This document shows positions 25,294-33,726 of a stretch of 64,000 bases of DNA, in pieces. Made by a program: the position numbers and the translations under genes. The notes under the pieces were generated by a model. The model was not told the DNA's origin and searched no databases. It was given only the letters and a program-made list of their open reading frames with translations. Source of the DNA: VRUE01 sp963725085 (GTDB lineage Bacteria; Actinomycetota; Thermoleophilia; Solirubrobacterales; 70-9); the NCBI GenBank assembly GCA_963725085.1, contig CAVRXM010000002.1, positions 59,737-123,736 on the forward strand, given 5' to 3'. The first letter of the stretch is position 1. Each line of letters opens with the position of its first letter.

Positions 25294-26193
25294 GTGACCG
25301 AATCGGTACAGCAGGATCTGGCTGAGCGGTTCGAGCAGAGCCGCGGTGGCCTCTGGGCGGTCGCCTTCCGGATGCTCGGCGCCAGCGGCGAAGCGGACGA
25401 GGCGGTACAGGAGTCCTGGCTGCGGCTGGCCCGCAGCGACTCGGCGGAGATCAAGGACCTGCAGAGCTGGCTGACGACCGTCGTCGCGCGGATCTGCCTC
25501 GACATGCTTCGCGCGCGCAAGGCTCGCCACGAGGAGCCGCTCGGTCCCCACGTCCCCGACCCGATCGTCAGCCCGGTCGAGGGCAGCGACCCCGAGCGCG
25601 AGGCCGTGATGGCCGAGTCGGTAGGCCTCGCGATGCTCGGCGTGCTCGAAACCCTCAGCCCCGAGGAGCGCACCGCCTTCATCCTTCACGACACCTTCTC
25701 GATCCCCTTCGAGCAGGTCGGCGACCTGCTCGACCGCTCGCCGGTGGCCGCGCGAAAGGCCGCCAGTCGCGCCCGCAAGCGGGTCGAGGCCGAACCGACC
25801 GAGGCCGACGTCGGCCTCGAGCGCCAGCGAGAGGTCGTCGACGCCTTCTTCGCCGCCTCCCGCGAGGGGGACTTTGACGCCCTGGTCGAGGTCCTCGATC
25901 CGGAGATCGTGCTCCGCTCCGACGGCGGCAAGGCACGTCCTTCGATCAACGAGGTGATTCGCGGCGCCGCAGAGGTCGCCGGCCGCGCTCTCACTTTCGC
26001 CAAACTCTCGCCATTCGTCCGGCCCGTCCTCGTCAACGGGGTTGCCGGCGTGCTCGTCGTTCCCAAGGGCCGTCCGTTCGCGGTGATGGCCTTCACCGTC
26101 GCCGGCGGCAGGATCGTCGCCATCGACGTCCTCGCGGACCCGGCTCGGCTCGAGCGGCTCGAGCTCGGCGTCCCGATGACTCAGAGGGACTAG
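25294..26193 (+). CDS. ECF41-type sigma factor with C-terminal SnoaL-like domain
   Basis: A 299-residue factor. Sigma region 2 is visible as GGLWAVAFRMLGASGEADEAVQESWLRLAR and region 4 as LSPEERTAFILHDTFSIPFEQVGDLLDRSPVAARKAASRARKRV. About residues 175-299 form an NTF2/SnoaL-like domain (REVVDAFFAASREGDFDALVEVLDPEIVLRSDGG), characteristic of ECF41, where it controls the factor's own activity in place of a separate anti-sigma. GTG start. The adjacent divergent NmrA-like gene fits the usual ECF41 context. Confidence 0.88.
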   Translation: MTESVQQDLAERFEQSRGGLWAVAFRMLGASGEADEAVQESWLRLARSDSAEIKDLQSWLTTVVARICLDMLRARKARHEEPLGPHVPDPIVSPVEGSDPEREAVMAESVGLAMLGVLETLSPEERTAFILHDTFSIPFEQVGDLLDRSPVAARKAASRARKRVEAEPTEADVGLERQREVVDAFFAASREGDFDALVEVLDPEIVLRSDGGKARPSINEVIRGAAEVAGRALTFAKLSPFVRPVLVNGVAGVLVVPKGRPFAVMAFTVAGGRIVAIDVLADPARLERLELGVPMTQRD

Positions 26194-26203
26194 CTCAGAG
26201 AGC

Positions 26204-26965
26204 GTGTTCGACCACGTCGCGATCCGTGCCGATGATCTCGGTGCGTCGGAGCGCTTTTACCGCACTGTTCTCGGCGCGCTCGGCGTCGAGCCGACGAGTA
26301 CCGCCGACGGTCGGGTCGAGTGGGACGAGTTCCGCCTCCTCAGCGCCTCTTCCGAGCATCCGCCGACCCGGAACCTGCACGTCGCCTTCGTCGCACCATC
26401 GCGGGAGCGGGTCGATGAGTTCTGGCGGGCTGGAACCGGCGCCGGCTATGAGGACGATGGGCCTCCTGGCGAGCGCCCCCAATACACGCCCGGGTATTAC
26501 GGCGCCTTCCTCCGCGACCCCGATGGCAACAGCGCCGAGGCGGTACGGCACGATTCCGTGCGACCAGGGAGCCGGATCGATCACCTCTGGATCAGGGTGC
26601 GGGACCTCGATGCCGCGAATGCCTTCTACCTCGCGACCATGCGTCATACGGGCCTGCGCGAGGGCCGATGCTGGGAGGAGGGCTGCCAGTTCCGCGGCGC
26701 CTCGGCGACGTTCTCGCTGGTCGCCGACGGGAAACCGGCCACGGAGCATCTCGAGGTCGCCTTCCCCGCCCTCGATCGCGAGACGGTCGACGATTTCCAT
26801 CGGGAGGCGCTGGCGAACGGCTGCAGGAACGCCGGTTCGCCCGCCGAGCGGCCGGGACCCGACTCACGCTGCTACGCGGCTGCGGTGCTGGATCCCAATG
26901 GGACGAACGTCGAATCCGTGTGTCGGCTGAACCGATCAGGTCCCAGTCAAGCTCGACGTCACTGA
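26204..26965 (+). CDS. two-domain VOC-family protein
   Basis: A 253-residue protein with two VOC modules. The first is FDHVAIRADDLGASERFYRTVLGALGVEP ... YYGAFLRDPDGNSAEAV. The second is DHLWIRVRDLDAANAFYLATMRHTGL ... YAAAVLDPNGTNVESV. Each has the paired beta-alpha-beta pattern and terminal Glu. It could be a glyoxalase, dioxygenase-like or antibiotic-binding protein. GTG start 10 bases after the sigma gene, so probably co-transcribed with it. Confidence 0.8.
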   Translation: MFDHVAIRADDLGASERFYRTVLGALGVEPTSTADGRVEWDEFRLLSASSEHPPTRNLHVAFVAPSRERVDEFWRAGTGAGYEDDGPPGERPQYTPGYYGAFLRDPDGNSAEAVRHDSVRPGSRIDHLWIRVRDLDAANAFYLATMRHTGLREGRCWEEGCQFRGASATFSLVADGKPATEHLEVAFPALDRETVDDFHREALANGCRNAGSPAERPGPDSRCYAAAVLDPNGTNVESVCRLNRSGPSQARRH

Positions 26966-27078
26966 CGGGGCCGGCAACCGCAGCCGCGCCGCTCGCTGAT
27001 CGTCCTGGCCGGCTAGCCGCCCTCCTTTTACCGCTCGGTCCTTCATTTCCAGCGGTCGGCCCACCTAGGCTTCTTCCG

Positions 27079-27837
27079 ATGAGAGGACGGCGGCGTATCC
27101 CGCGGGCCTGGGTCTGGGTCTCCCTGGCGGCGCTCAGCCTGGTCGGCGCCTTAGCCGTGGCCCTGAGTGGCGCCTCGTCCGCGGATGAACCCGATCGCGA
27201 CTGCGCGGATTTCTCCACTCAGGCCGAAGCCCAGGGCTTCTTCGAATCCCACGGCGGCAGCGCGACCAACGACTTCGATCACCTCGACGGTGACGGGGAC
27301 GGCGTGGCCTGCGAGAGCCTTCCCTGTCCGTGCGCTGGCGAGGGGGGCGGGGGAGGCGGGTCGACCCCTGCGGTTCCCGCAGGCCGCCGAATCAGCGCTC
27401 AGGTGATCCGCGACGTCGACGGGGACACAATCGCGGCGGGGTTCGCCGATGGCTCGCAGATCGACGTTCGCCTGATCGGCATCGACACGCCCGAGGAGTT
27501 CCGGCCCGGCTACCCGGTCGAGTGCGGCGCCAGGGCGGCTGCGCGATCGATGACCTCCCTGGCCACAGGCCGGCCCGTGACGCTGGTGACCGACCCCGGC
27601 CAGGACCGCTTCGACCGCTACGGCCGTCTGCTCGCCTATGTCTACCGTGGCGCGAGGGATCTGAACCGCGCCCAGGTGCGGAGAGGCTGGGCCGATGTCT
27701 ACGTCTACGGCGGGCGGCCGTTTCAGCAGGTCGGGTCCTTTCGCCGCGCCGCCCGCGCCGCCCGTGCCAAGGGTCGCGGGGTCTGGGGCCGCTGCCGCGG
27801 CGACTTCCACTCAGCCGAGCCCGGGGTGCAGCACTGA
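27079..27837 (+). CDS. secreted thermonuclease-like nuclease with Excalibur domain
   Basis: A 252-residue exported protein. A hydrophobic signal/anchor spans about residues 10-32. An Excalibur calcium-binding module follows (CADFSTQAEAQGFFESHG...DHLDGDGDGVACESL). A Gly linker leads to a staphylococcal-nuclease domain (ISAQVIRDVDGDTI, VRLIGIDTPEE, RFDRYGRLLAYVY, GWADVYVYGG), with the catalytic Arg/Glu and Asp residues apparent. It likely cleaves extracellular nucleic acid in a calcium-dependent manner. Confidence 0.88.
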   Translation: MRGRRRIPRAWVWVSLAALSLVGALAVALSGASSADEPDRDCADFSTQAEAQGFFESHGGSATNDFDHLDGDGDGVACESLPCPCAGEGGGGGGSTPAVPAGRRISAQVIRDVDGDTIAAGFADGSQIDVRLIGIDTPEEFRPGYPVECGARAAARSMTSLATGRPVTLVTDPGQDRFDRYGRLLAYVYRGARDLNRAQVRRGWADVYVYGGRPFQQVGSFRRAARAARAKGRGVWGRCRGDFHSAEPGVQH

Positions 27838-27855
27838 GGTGAGCAGCCGCCTCAG

Positions 27856-28362
27856 CTATTTCTCCCGCTGGTCCAGCGAGTGTGGTGGCTCCATGAAGAG
27901 CAGCCACCCGTAGTTGATGCCGAGGAAGAGCAGCAACGAGACGACGACCGCCTCGGTCTCGAGGGGTTTCAGGTCGATCCCGATGTCGGAAGCCAGCGAG
28001 GGATGGATCGCGATCGCGACGATCAGGATGTAGAAGGGCAGGGTGAGTGCCAGGAGTTGCTGGGCGCGTCGTTCACGAGCCGGCTCGCTGCTCGCGCGGA
28101 GCAGCGAGAGCACCACCTCCGCCGCACCGATCACCCCGGCGGCGCCGAAGGCGACCCTCCAGAGGGCAGGATGATCGGCAGAGATCAACGAGACCAGGCT
28201 CATGATCCCGGTCAGCGTGAAGTAGAGCGAGACCGAGTAGGCCTGGCGGCGCCTGTACGGCAGCACCGACCATTCACGGCGCCGGTCGGCGACCACCACC
28301 CACCACAGCCCGAGCAGGGCAAATGCTGCCAGCGCGAGAGTCTCGTAGAACGTCTCGGCCAC
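27856..28362 (-). CDS. multi-pass membrane protein
   Basis: A 168-residue protein with four or five hydrophobic helices (ALAAFALLGLWWVVVA, LYFTLTGIMSLVSLI, VAFGAAGVIGAAEVVLSLL, LLALTLPFYILIVAIAI, VVVSLLLFLGINYGWLLF). No functional motif is seen. It is convergent with the nuclease gene and lies downstream of the CHAD gene in the same direction. Confidence 0.65.
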   Translation of the reverse strand: MAETFYETLALAAFALLGLWWVVVADRRREWSVLPYRRRQAYSVSLYFTLTGIMSLVSLISADHPALWRVAFGAAGVIGAAEVVLSLLRASSEPARERRAQQLLALTLPFYILIVAIAIHPSLASDIGIDLKPLETEAVVVSLLLFLGINYGWLLFMEPPHSLDQREK

Positions 28363-28396
28363 GAGCGAAGCCTACCGTCGCCTTGCTTGCGATCCG

Positions 28397-29485
28397 TCAA
28401 TCGCGCCACTCGTGCCAACCGCGGCGCATCTTCTTCCCAAACCGCTTCGGCTTGTCCGAGTAGAGGCGTTCGCCAAGTTCGAAGGCGGTCCCAGCCAGCT
28501 CCTCCTGGCGCTGTGCGATCGCCGCGACCAGCGCCGACCTTTTCACCGTCGGCAGGTCGCGGACGAGGAGGTCGTCGCGCAACACCGCGAGGTCGTGGTG
28601 GTCGCCGAGCGCGTCGGCGAGGCTGTCGGCAATCTCGACCCGGTCGGAGAGCTCATTCGGGGTGGCGACCTCGAGGATCCTCAGGTGGTACCAGAGGTCC
28701 TTGGCTCGCTTGCGCCACTCGTGGACGTTGGCTGCGCTCGGCTCGGTGACGGTCCGGCGCATCCGCTTGCGGCCGCGCCGGTAGGCCCGCTCGATGCCTG
28801 GCCCGACCAGATCCCATGACTCCTTTTCGAGGCGCCAGGAGCCCACTCGCTGGCGGCTCTCCTCGACCAGCTCCAGCGCTTCGGCGAGGCCGGCCGAGCC
28901 TCCGTCACGGCTCGACTCGACCGCCAGGTCGCGCTCCTCGCACAGCACGGCGATCCATTCGTCGGCGGCGCCCGCGGGCAGGCTCCCGGCGCAGCCCTCG
29001 CAGATGTTCTCGAGCGTCTCCACCTTGACCTCGGCGTCGCGAGTGTGAGAAAGCAGCCGGCCAGCCTCTCGGTAGGTGCTGTTCTCCGCGCGATAGCGCT
29101 CGTCCCCGAGCTCTTCGCGGAGCAGTCTCAGCGCCGAGCGAAGCTTCTTCAGGTCCTTTCTTGCGCCGTGGACGCAATCGGTCGGATCCTCCGCCTCCTG
29201 TGCGGCGGCCAGGCGCTCGGCGGCCTTGTCGATCCGGCCGTTGACGATGCGGCTCATCCCCGCCGACGGTCTCTCCTCGGACCTCAACCTGTAGGCCCTG
29301 TCCGGCGGACCGTCGTGGCCATTGCGCCTCGCGGCGAGGCCCTTCCTCGCCGCCAACGTGCCGGCCGCAGCGGCAGCGCCGGCAAGGGCGAGCTGGGCGT
29401 GGCGATCCTTCGCGACTTTGCTGACAGCTTCTTTTGTCAAGACCGCCATTCTCTCTCTGTTCCCGCCTTCCGGGGTCCTACTCAT
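28397..29485 (-). CDS. CHAD-domain protein
   Basis: A 362-residue protein. After a basic N-terminus and an Ala-rich stretch, the CHAD fold begins near residue 80: VHGARKDLKKLRSALRLLREELG with the conserved His and Lys/Arg pattern, repeated as NVHEWRKRAKDLWYHLRIL in the second half. CHAD domains bind inorganic polyphosphate through these basic helices. Its ATG overlaps the CYTH stop by 4 bases (ATGA), a translationally coupled CYTH-CHAD pair. Confidence 0.9.
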   Translation of the reverse strand: MSRTPEGGNRERMAVLTKEAVSKVAKDRHAQLALAGAAAAAGTLAARKGLAARRNGHDGPPDRAYRLRSEERPSAGMSRIVNGRIDKAAERLAAAQEAEDPTDCVHGARKDLKKLRSALRLLREELGDERYRAENSTYREAGRLLSHTRDAEVKVETLENICEGCAGSLPAGAADEWIAVLCEERDLAVESSRDGGSAGLAEALELVEESRQRVGSWRLEKESWDLVGPGIERAYRRGRKRMRRTVTEPSAANVHEWRKRAKDLWYHLRILEVATPNELSDRVEIADSLADALGDHHDLAVLRDDLLVRDLPTVKRSALVAAIAQRQEELAGTAFELGERLYSDKPKRFGKKMRRGWHEWRD

Positions 29486-29967
29486 CGGCCCACCCTCGTG
29501 ACATCCGGTGGCAGTCCGTGAAGGGCGAGCTCCTGGTTGGCGTAGCGATGGTCGCCGGTCAGCTCGCGCCCGAACCAGTCCGGCGCCCGGAAGAGGTGGC
29601 TCTGCTCCTCCGAGGAGAACTCGACCTCGGCGACGATCAGGCCCTCGAGATCGCCGGCATAGACGTCGACCTCGGCCCGGAGCCCGTCCTCCAGCGGCAC
29701 GAGGAAGCGACGCTTCGCGACGCGCCTGGACTCGGTCAGCTTCCAGAGCTCGTCGAAGTCGCCCGGATCGAGCGCGATCTCGACCTCCTCGCGAGTCTCA
29801 CCGCTCCCTCCCTTGGCGGTGAGCAGCCGTTCTTCTCCTGTCCGGCGCAGGCGGACCTCGACGCTCTCGTCGACCGCCAGGTAGCCCTGCGCGATCCGCC
29901 GGGAGTCATGCTGCTCGAGGTCCGGCGGTGCGCCATCGACGAGGAACTTTCGCTCGATCTCCTGCAT
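29482..29967 (-). CDS. CYTH-domain triphosphatase-like protein
   Basis: A 161-residue CYTH protein. It opens EIERKFLV, the diagnostic ExExK signature, and continues with QGYLAVDESVEVRLRR, LLTAKGGSG, VAKRRFLVPL and GLIVAEVEFSSEEQ. These acidic and basic tunnel residues bind metal and a triphosphate group. Likely role: inorganic triphosphatase or polyphosphate processing together with the coupled CHAD protein. A 14-bp palindrome (29966-29979) covers its start codon. Confidence 0.88.
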   Translation of the reverse strand: MQEIERKFLVDGAPPDLEQHDSRRIAQGYLAVDESVEVRLRRTGEERLLTAKGGSGETREEVEIALDPGDFDELWKLTESRRVAKRRFLVPLEDGLRAEVDVYAGDLEGLIVAEVEFSSEEQSHLFRAPDWFGRELTGDHRYANQELALHGLPPDVTRVGR

Positions 29968-29979
29968 CCATTAATGGAT
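29966..29979. promoter_or_regulatory. palindrome at CYTH start
   Basis: ATCCATTAATGGAT is a perfect 14-bp palindrome overlapping the CYTH start codon on the minus strand. It may be an operator for a repressor controlling the CYTH-CHAD operon. Confidence 0.4.
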
Positions 29980-30015
29980 ACAGGACGGCCGACGCCGCTG
30001 AAGCGCGATCTTCCG

Positions 30016-31317
30016 TCAGGTCGATGCCCCGTCATGGAGGTGGTGCGCGCGCCGTCCTCCGTGGCGGTGGTGGGCCAGCGACGACGGATTGATGAACCTG
30101 CTGCCGCTCGGTCCGGCCAACACCGGCTTCCCCAGCGCGCTGCCGCGCATCCAGCTCCTCCAGGACAGGAACCACATCGTCCAGCCGTTGTCCCACTCGC
30201 CGGCACGCGGGCTGCCGGTCACCTTCACCGGGTCCCCCGGCACCGCCATCTTGTAGAAGGTTTCGGCGTCGGCAGGCGACATGTTCACGCAGCCGTGGCT
30301 GACGTTGGTGAAGCCCTGCTCGCCGACCGACCAGTAGGCGTCGTGCAGATAATCACCGCTCCATGTGAACCGCACCGACCAGGGAACCTCGATGTCGTAG
30401 CCGGGGCCCACCATGTCGACGGGGTTCGCCTTTTCGATCGTCAGGTAGGTGCCGTTCGGGGTTTCATCACCCGGCCGTCCGGTGCTGATCGGCCAGTGCG
30501 CGAACAGCTTCCCCTCGCGGTAGACGTTCATGTAGTGGTCGGCGGTGTTGGCCACCACACTCAGTGCCGAGCCGATCGCGAATTGCTGGGTAAGCGTGTG
30601 GTGCCCGTAGACCCCCGGGGCTGCCTTGACCCCGTTCAGGTGCGCGGTGAACCTCACCCTCGTCTGCGGCGGCCAGTAGTGGCGGGGCCGGAAGTAAAGG
30701 CAGACCGCTGCGAGGTTGCAGCCGCTGTCCCAGCGCCAGCTGCCGACAACGGGCTTCGAGGTCCTGACCTCAAGAGCTCGTTCGACGGCTGTTCGGTTGG
30801 CGATCGGCCGGCTGAAGTAGAGGATGATCGGCATCCCGACGCCGTAGGTCTGCCTGTAACCCTCGATGATCTGGGTCGAGAACGTCTTGGCCGGGGTGGA
30901 CGTCCGGAAGCGGCTCCTCCGCGTGACCGGCTCACCCGAATTGCCGGCGGCGGTCGCGGTGACCGTGTAGCGGCGGGAGACGTTCAGCGCCCAGGTGCTG
31001 TGCCACACCGTTTCCGCTGCGTTCATTTTCCCGCTGACCTGTTCGCCGCCGGTGTGGACGACCACGTCGGTGATCTTTCCCCCTGCGGCCGCGACCGTGA
31101 TCCCCCGCTCCGGGCGCGTATCGGTTCTGCCGCCGGCCGGTCTGATCGACAGCCGCACACCGCTTGAGTTCGCGTCCCCGCCGGAGCTCGATTGGCCGCC
31201 TGCGCAGCCGGCGATGACCGCCGCGAGCGTCGCGCAGACCGCCGGCTCCGCGAGCCCCCGGCGGGAAAGCCGCGATTGTCGAAACGAGGTGGCGTCTGAG
31301 GTCGATTTTGGGTGCAA
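30016..31317 (-). CDS. L,D-transpeptidase lipoprotein
   Basis: A 433-residue exported enzyme, TTG start. The lipobox ends VIAGCAGG. Two Ig-like domains (about residues 55-250) precede the YkuD catalytic domain (about 260-385): ALSVVANTADHYMNVYREGKLFAHWPISTGRPGDETPNGTY, then SHGCVNMSPADAETFY with catalytic His and Cys. It forms 3-3 crosslinks in peptidoglycan on the outer face of the membrane, in the LdtMt2 style. The Arg/His-rich C-terminal extension is unusual. Confidence 0.9.
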   Translation of the reverse strand: MHPKSTSDATSFRQSRLSRRGLAEPAVCATLAAVIAGCAGGQSSSGGDANSSGVRLSIRPAGGRTDTRPERGITVAAAGGKITDVVVHTGGEQVSGKMNAAETVWHSTWALNVSRRYTVTATAAGNSGEPVTRRSRFRTSTPAKTFSTQIIEGYRQTYGVGMPIILYFSRPIANRTAVERALEVRTSKPVVGSWRWDSGCNLAAVCLYFRPRHYWPPQTRVRFTAHLNGVKAAPGVYGHHTLTQQFAIGSALSVVANTADHYMNVYREGKLFAHWPISTGRPGDETPNGTYLTIEKANPVDMVGPGYDIEVPWSVRFTWSGDYLHDAYWSVGEQGFTNVSHGCVNMSPADAETFYKMAVPGDPVKVTGSPRAGEWDNGWTMWFLSWRSWMRGSALGKPVLAGPSGSRFINPSSLAHHRHGGRRAHHLHDGAST

Positions 31318-31406
31318 ATTCGCCCTCCGGACTCGATCTCAAAGCTTACGCAGCGCCGGCCTCTGCCAATGGCCTCACCAAGGCCCGCCGCTGACGAGCT
31401 TCCGGG

Positions 31407-31976
31407 TCAGAGAACCCCGGGGATCAGCGCCCTGACTTCGGACCTGTAGGCGGGGTACTCGGCCGGGAAGTGCTCGGTCATCAACTTCTCCTCCTGGCGG
31501 AGCTTGAGCCAGACGCCGAGCAGGACCAGCGGCAGGCCGATCAGAGCGCCGAGCGTCCCGATCGCCAACGCCGAGCCCAGCACCATCGTCAGGATCGCGC
31601 TGTAGATCGGGTGCCTGACGTGGCCGTAGGGTCCGTGGCGGATCAACTCGTGGTCCTCCTTGAAGGTGACGATGCCGCTCCAGTTCCGACCGAGGGTGAC
31701 CCTCGCCCACAGCGCCAGCGCCAGGCCCCCGACCGTGATCGCGAGCCCGACGGCGAGGAACGGCACGCTGTGCGGCAGCACCCGATCGCCGAGCGGGCCG
31801 GGGTCGGAGCTCCCCTTCAGCACCAGCCAGGCCCCGGCAAAGATCGGCAGCGAGTGCTCGAGCCGCGAGGACATGTCCTGCCGCTCCACGGTCCGCTTTG
31901 TCCTCATTGCCGTCAGCACCCAGAAGGCGACGAAGACGACCCAGCACCCGACGATCGCATCTTGAATCAGTTGCAT
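31407..31976 (-). CDS. isoprenylcysteine carboxyl methyltransferase-family membrane protein
   Basis: A 189-residue membrane protein with about four helices. The ICMT-like signature ELIRHGPYGHVRHPIYSAIL and the terminal RQEEKLMTEHFPAEYPAYRSEVRALIPG are both present; together they bind S-adenosylmethionine and the substrate. Bacterial members methylate unknown lipids or small molecules. It lies downstream of, and divergent from, the PLP enzyme at 32029. Confidence 0.85.
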   Translation of the reverse strand: MQLIQDAIVGCWVVFVAFWVLTAMRTKRTVERQDMSSRLEHSLPIFAGAWLVLKGSSDPGPLGDRVLPHSVPFLAVGLAITVGGLALALWARVTLGRNWSGIVTFKEDHELIRHGPYGHVRHPIYSAILTMVLGSALAIGTLGALIGLPLVLLGVWLKLRQEEKLMTEHFPAEYPAYRSEVRALIPGVL

Positions 31977-32028
31977 AGAGGAATCCTGGCACCATCGCCC
32001 GCCGGGCCGGAGGGTCTAGGTTTGGGGC

Positions 32029-33453
32029 GTGAGCGATCCACTCGCGGAGCGCGGTGAGGTCGGCTCGGCGCTCGAGCTGGCGGCCGTCGCCGCCCATGCC
32101 TATCTCGAGCACATCGACGATGATCCCATCCTTCCGCCCGACGCCGAGAGCTCGATCGGCGGCTGGAGCGACCCGATGCCCGAGGCCGGCGACGGCACCC
32201 TGACCGCGCTGCGCGAGCTGGTCGAGAGGGGGGAGCGGTCCGCCACCCGCTCGAGCGGCCCCCGGTTCTTCCACTTCGTGATGGGGGGCGGGACGCCGGC
32301 GGCGCTGGCCGCCGATTGGCTCACCTCGAGCTACGACCAGGTCGCCTTCGGCTGGGCCTCGTCTCCGTTCGCCGCCCGTCTCGAGCAGGTCGCGATCGAG
32401 TGGCTGGTGCAGCTCTTCGAGCTGCCCTCCGACTTCGGAGGGGTCCTCACCAGCGGTGCGACGATGGCGAACTTCGTCGGCCTGACAGCTGCCCGCAGCT
32501 GGTTCGGCGAGCGGGTCGGTGTCGATGCCGACAGCGAGGGCCTCTTCGAGGCGCCGCCGCCGAAGATCCTCAGCAGCGGGTTCGTGCATCCGAGCGCGGT
32601 GCAGGCGGTGGGAATGCTGGGCCTGGGGCAGGGCCGGGTCGAGAAGCTGAGCTCCGACTCGGTCGGCCGTCTCGACATCGCGGCGCTCGAGCGCGAGTTG
32701 CGAGACGCAACGAGCCCCTCGATCGTGATCGCCAACGCGGGTGAGGTGAATGCGGGCGAGTTCGATCCGATCGACGAGATGGCGGCGCTCGCCAGGGAAC
32801 ACGACGCCTGGCTCCACGTCGACGGGGCGTTCGGGCTCTTCTCGCGCCTCTCCGAGCGAACGCGCTCCCTGACCGACGGCATCGAGCTTGCCGACTCGGT
32901 CACCTGCGACGGCCACAAGTGGCTCAACGTCCCCTACGACTGCGGGTTCGCCTTCATCCGCGAGCCCGAGCGCCTGCCGCACGCCCTCAGCGTCGGCGCG
33001 CCATACCTGCCGTCCGCCGAGGACCCGCGTCCGTCCTTCGGCTTCCTCTCACCGGAGAACTCACGGCGTGCGCGGGCGCTCCCCGTCTGGGCGACGCTGC
33101 GTGCCTACGGGCGCTCCGGCTACCGCGAGATGGTCGAGCGCCACCTCGAGATCGCCGCCCACCTCGCAGACCTGATCGACGCGGCCCCCGAGCTTGAGCG
33201 ACTGGCAGAGGTGCCGCTCAACATCGTCTGCTTCCGGGCGCGCCCACCGGGCATGCCGGAGGCAAAGCTGGACTCGTTGAACGTGGACCTGGCCGAGCGA
33301 ATCCTGGCCGATGGCCGCGTGTTCGTCGGCTCGACCTCCTTCGACGACAAGGTTGCCCTGCGGCCGGCGATCGTCAACTGGCGCACAGGCCCGGCCGACG
33401 TCGAGCTCCTGGTCGAGATCGCCCGCGAGATCACCGCCGAGCTCACCGCCTGA
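32029..33453 (+). CDS. PLP-dependent decarboxylase-family enzyme
   Basis: A 474-residue group II PLP decarboxylase-like protein (aromatic-L-amino-acid/glutamate decarboxylase fold). GVLTSGATMANFVGL binds the phosphate. LHVDGAFG carries the pyridine-contacting Asp. DGHKWLNVPYDCGF carries the Schiff-base Lys. The C-terminal domain is complete. GTG start. It probably decarboxylates an amino acid; specificity is not readable. Confidence 0.88.
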   Translation: MSDPLAERGEVGSALELAAVAAHAYLEHIDDDPILPPDAESSIGGWSDPMPEAGDGTLTALRELVERGERSATRSSGPRFFHFVMGGGTPAALAADWLTSSYDQVAFGWASSPFAARLEQVAIEWLVQLFELPSDFGGVLTSGATMANFVGLTAARSWFGERVGVDADSEGLFEAPPPKILSSGFVHPSAVQAVGMLGLGQGRVEKLSSDSVGRLDIAALERELRDATSPSIVIANAGEVNAGEFDPIDEMAALAREHDAWLHVDGAFGLFSRLSERTRSLTDGIELADSVTCDGHKWLNVPYDCGFAFIREPERLPHALSVGAPYLPSAEDPRPSFGFLSPENSRRARALPVWATLRAYGRSGYREMVERHLEIAAHLADLIDAAPELERLAEVPLNIVCFRARPPGMPEAKLDSLNVDLAERILADGRVFVGSTSFDDKVALRPAIVNWRTGPADVELLVEIAREITAELTA

Positions 33454-33567
33454 CAGCCCCTTCGGATTCGCTTGACTTGCGCTCGAGGCGGAGAGAGAGT
33501 GCGCCCGACCCGCCTGAGCCACGCCTGACATTTCTTCGACCGTGGCCGGCAACGAATGGAGGTCGAG

Positions 33568-33726
33568 ATGAGCAGCACCGACGTCAGCTGCGAGAGCGGG
33601 GCGGGGACCCCGCCGGTGAAACCGGGGGAGGTGAAGCTGCCGGTCGACGAGGAGTACAGGGTGGTTCAGGTGACGCCGCCGGGCTCCGCCGGTTCGACTA
33701 TCGCCAGCGAGGAACTGCCGACGTGA
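33568..33726 (+). CDS. small protein coupled to flavoprotein gene
   Basis: A 52-residue acidic protein, too short to be found easily. GGAGG (33558-33562) lies 5 bases before its ATG, and its TGA overlaps the GTG of the next gene (GTGA), so it is translationally coupled to the flavoprotein. The sequence holds no transmembrane segment; a Lys/Pro-rich middle (PPVKPGEVKLPVDEEYRVV) is followed by a Ser/Gly-rich tail. No family known. Confidence 0.5.
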   Translation: MSSTDVSCESGAGTPPVKPGEVKLPVDEEYRVVQVTPPGSAGSTIASEELPT

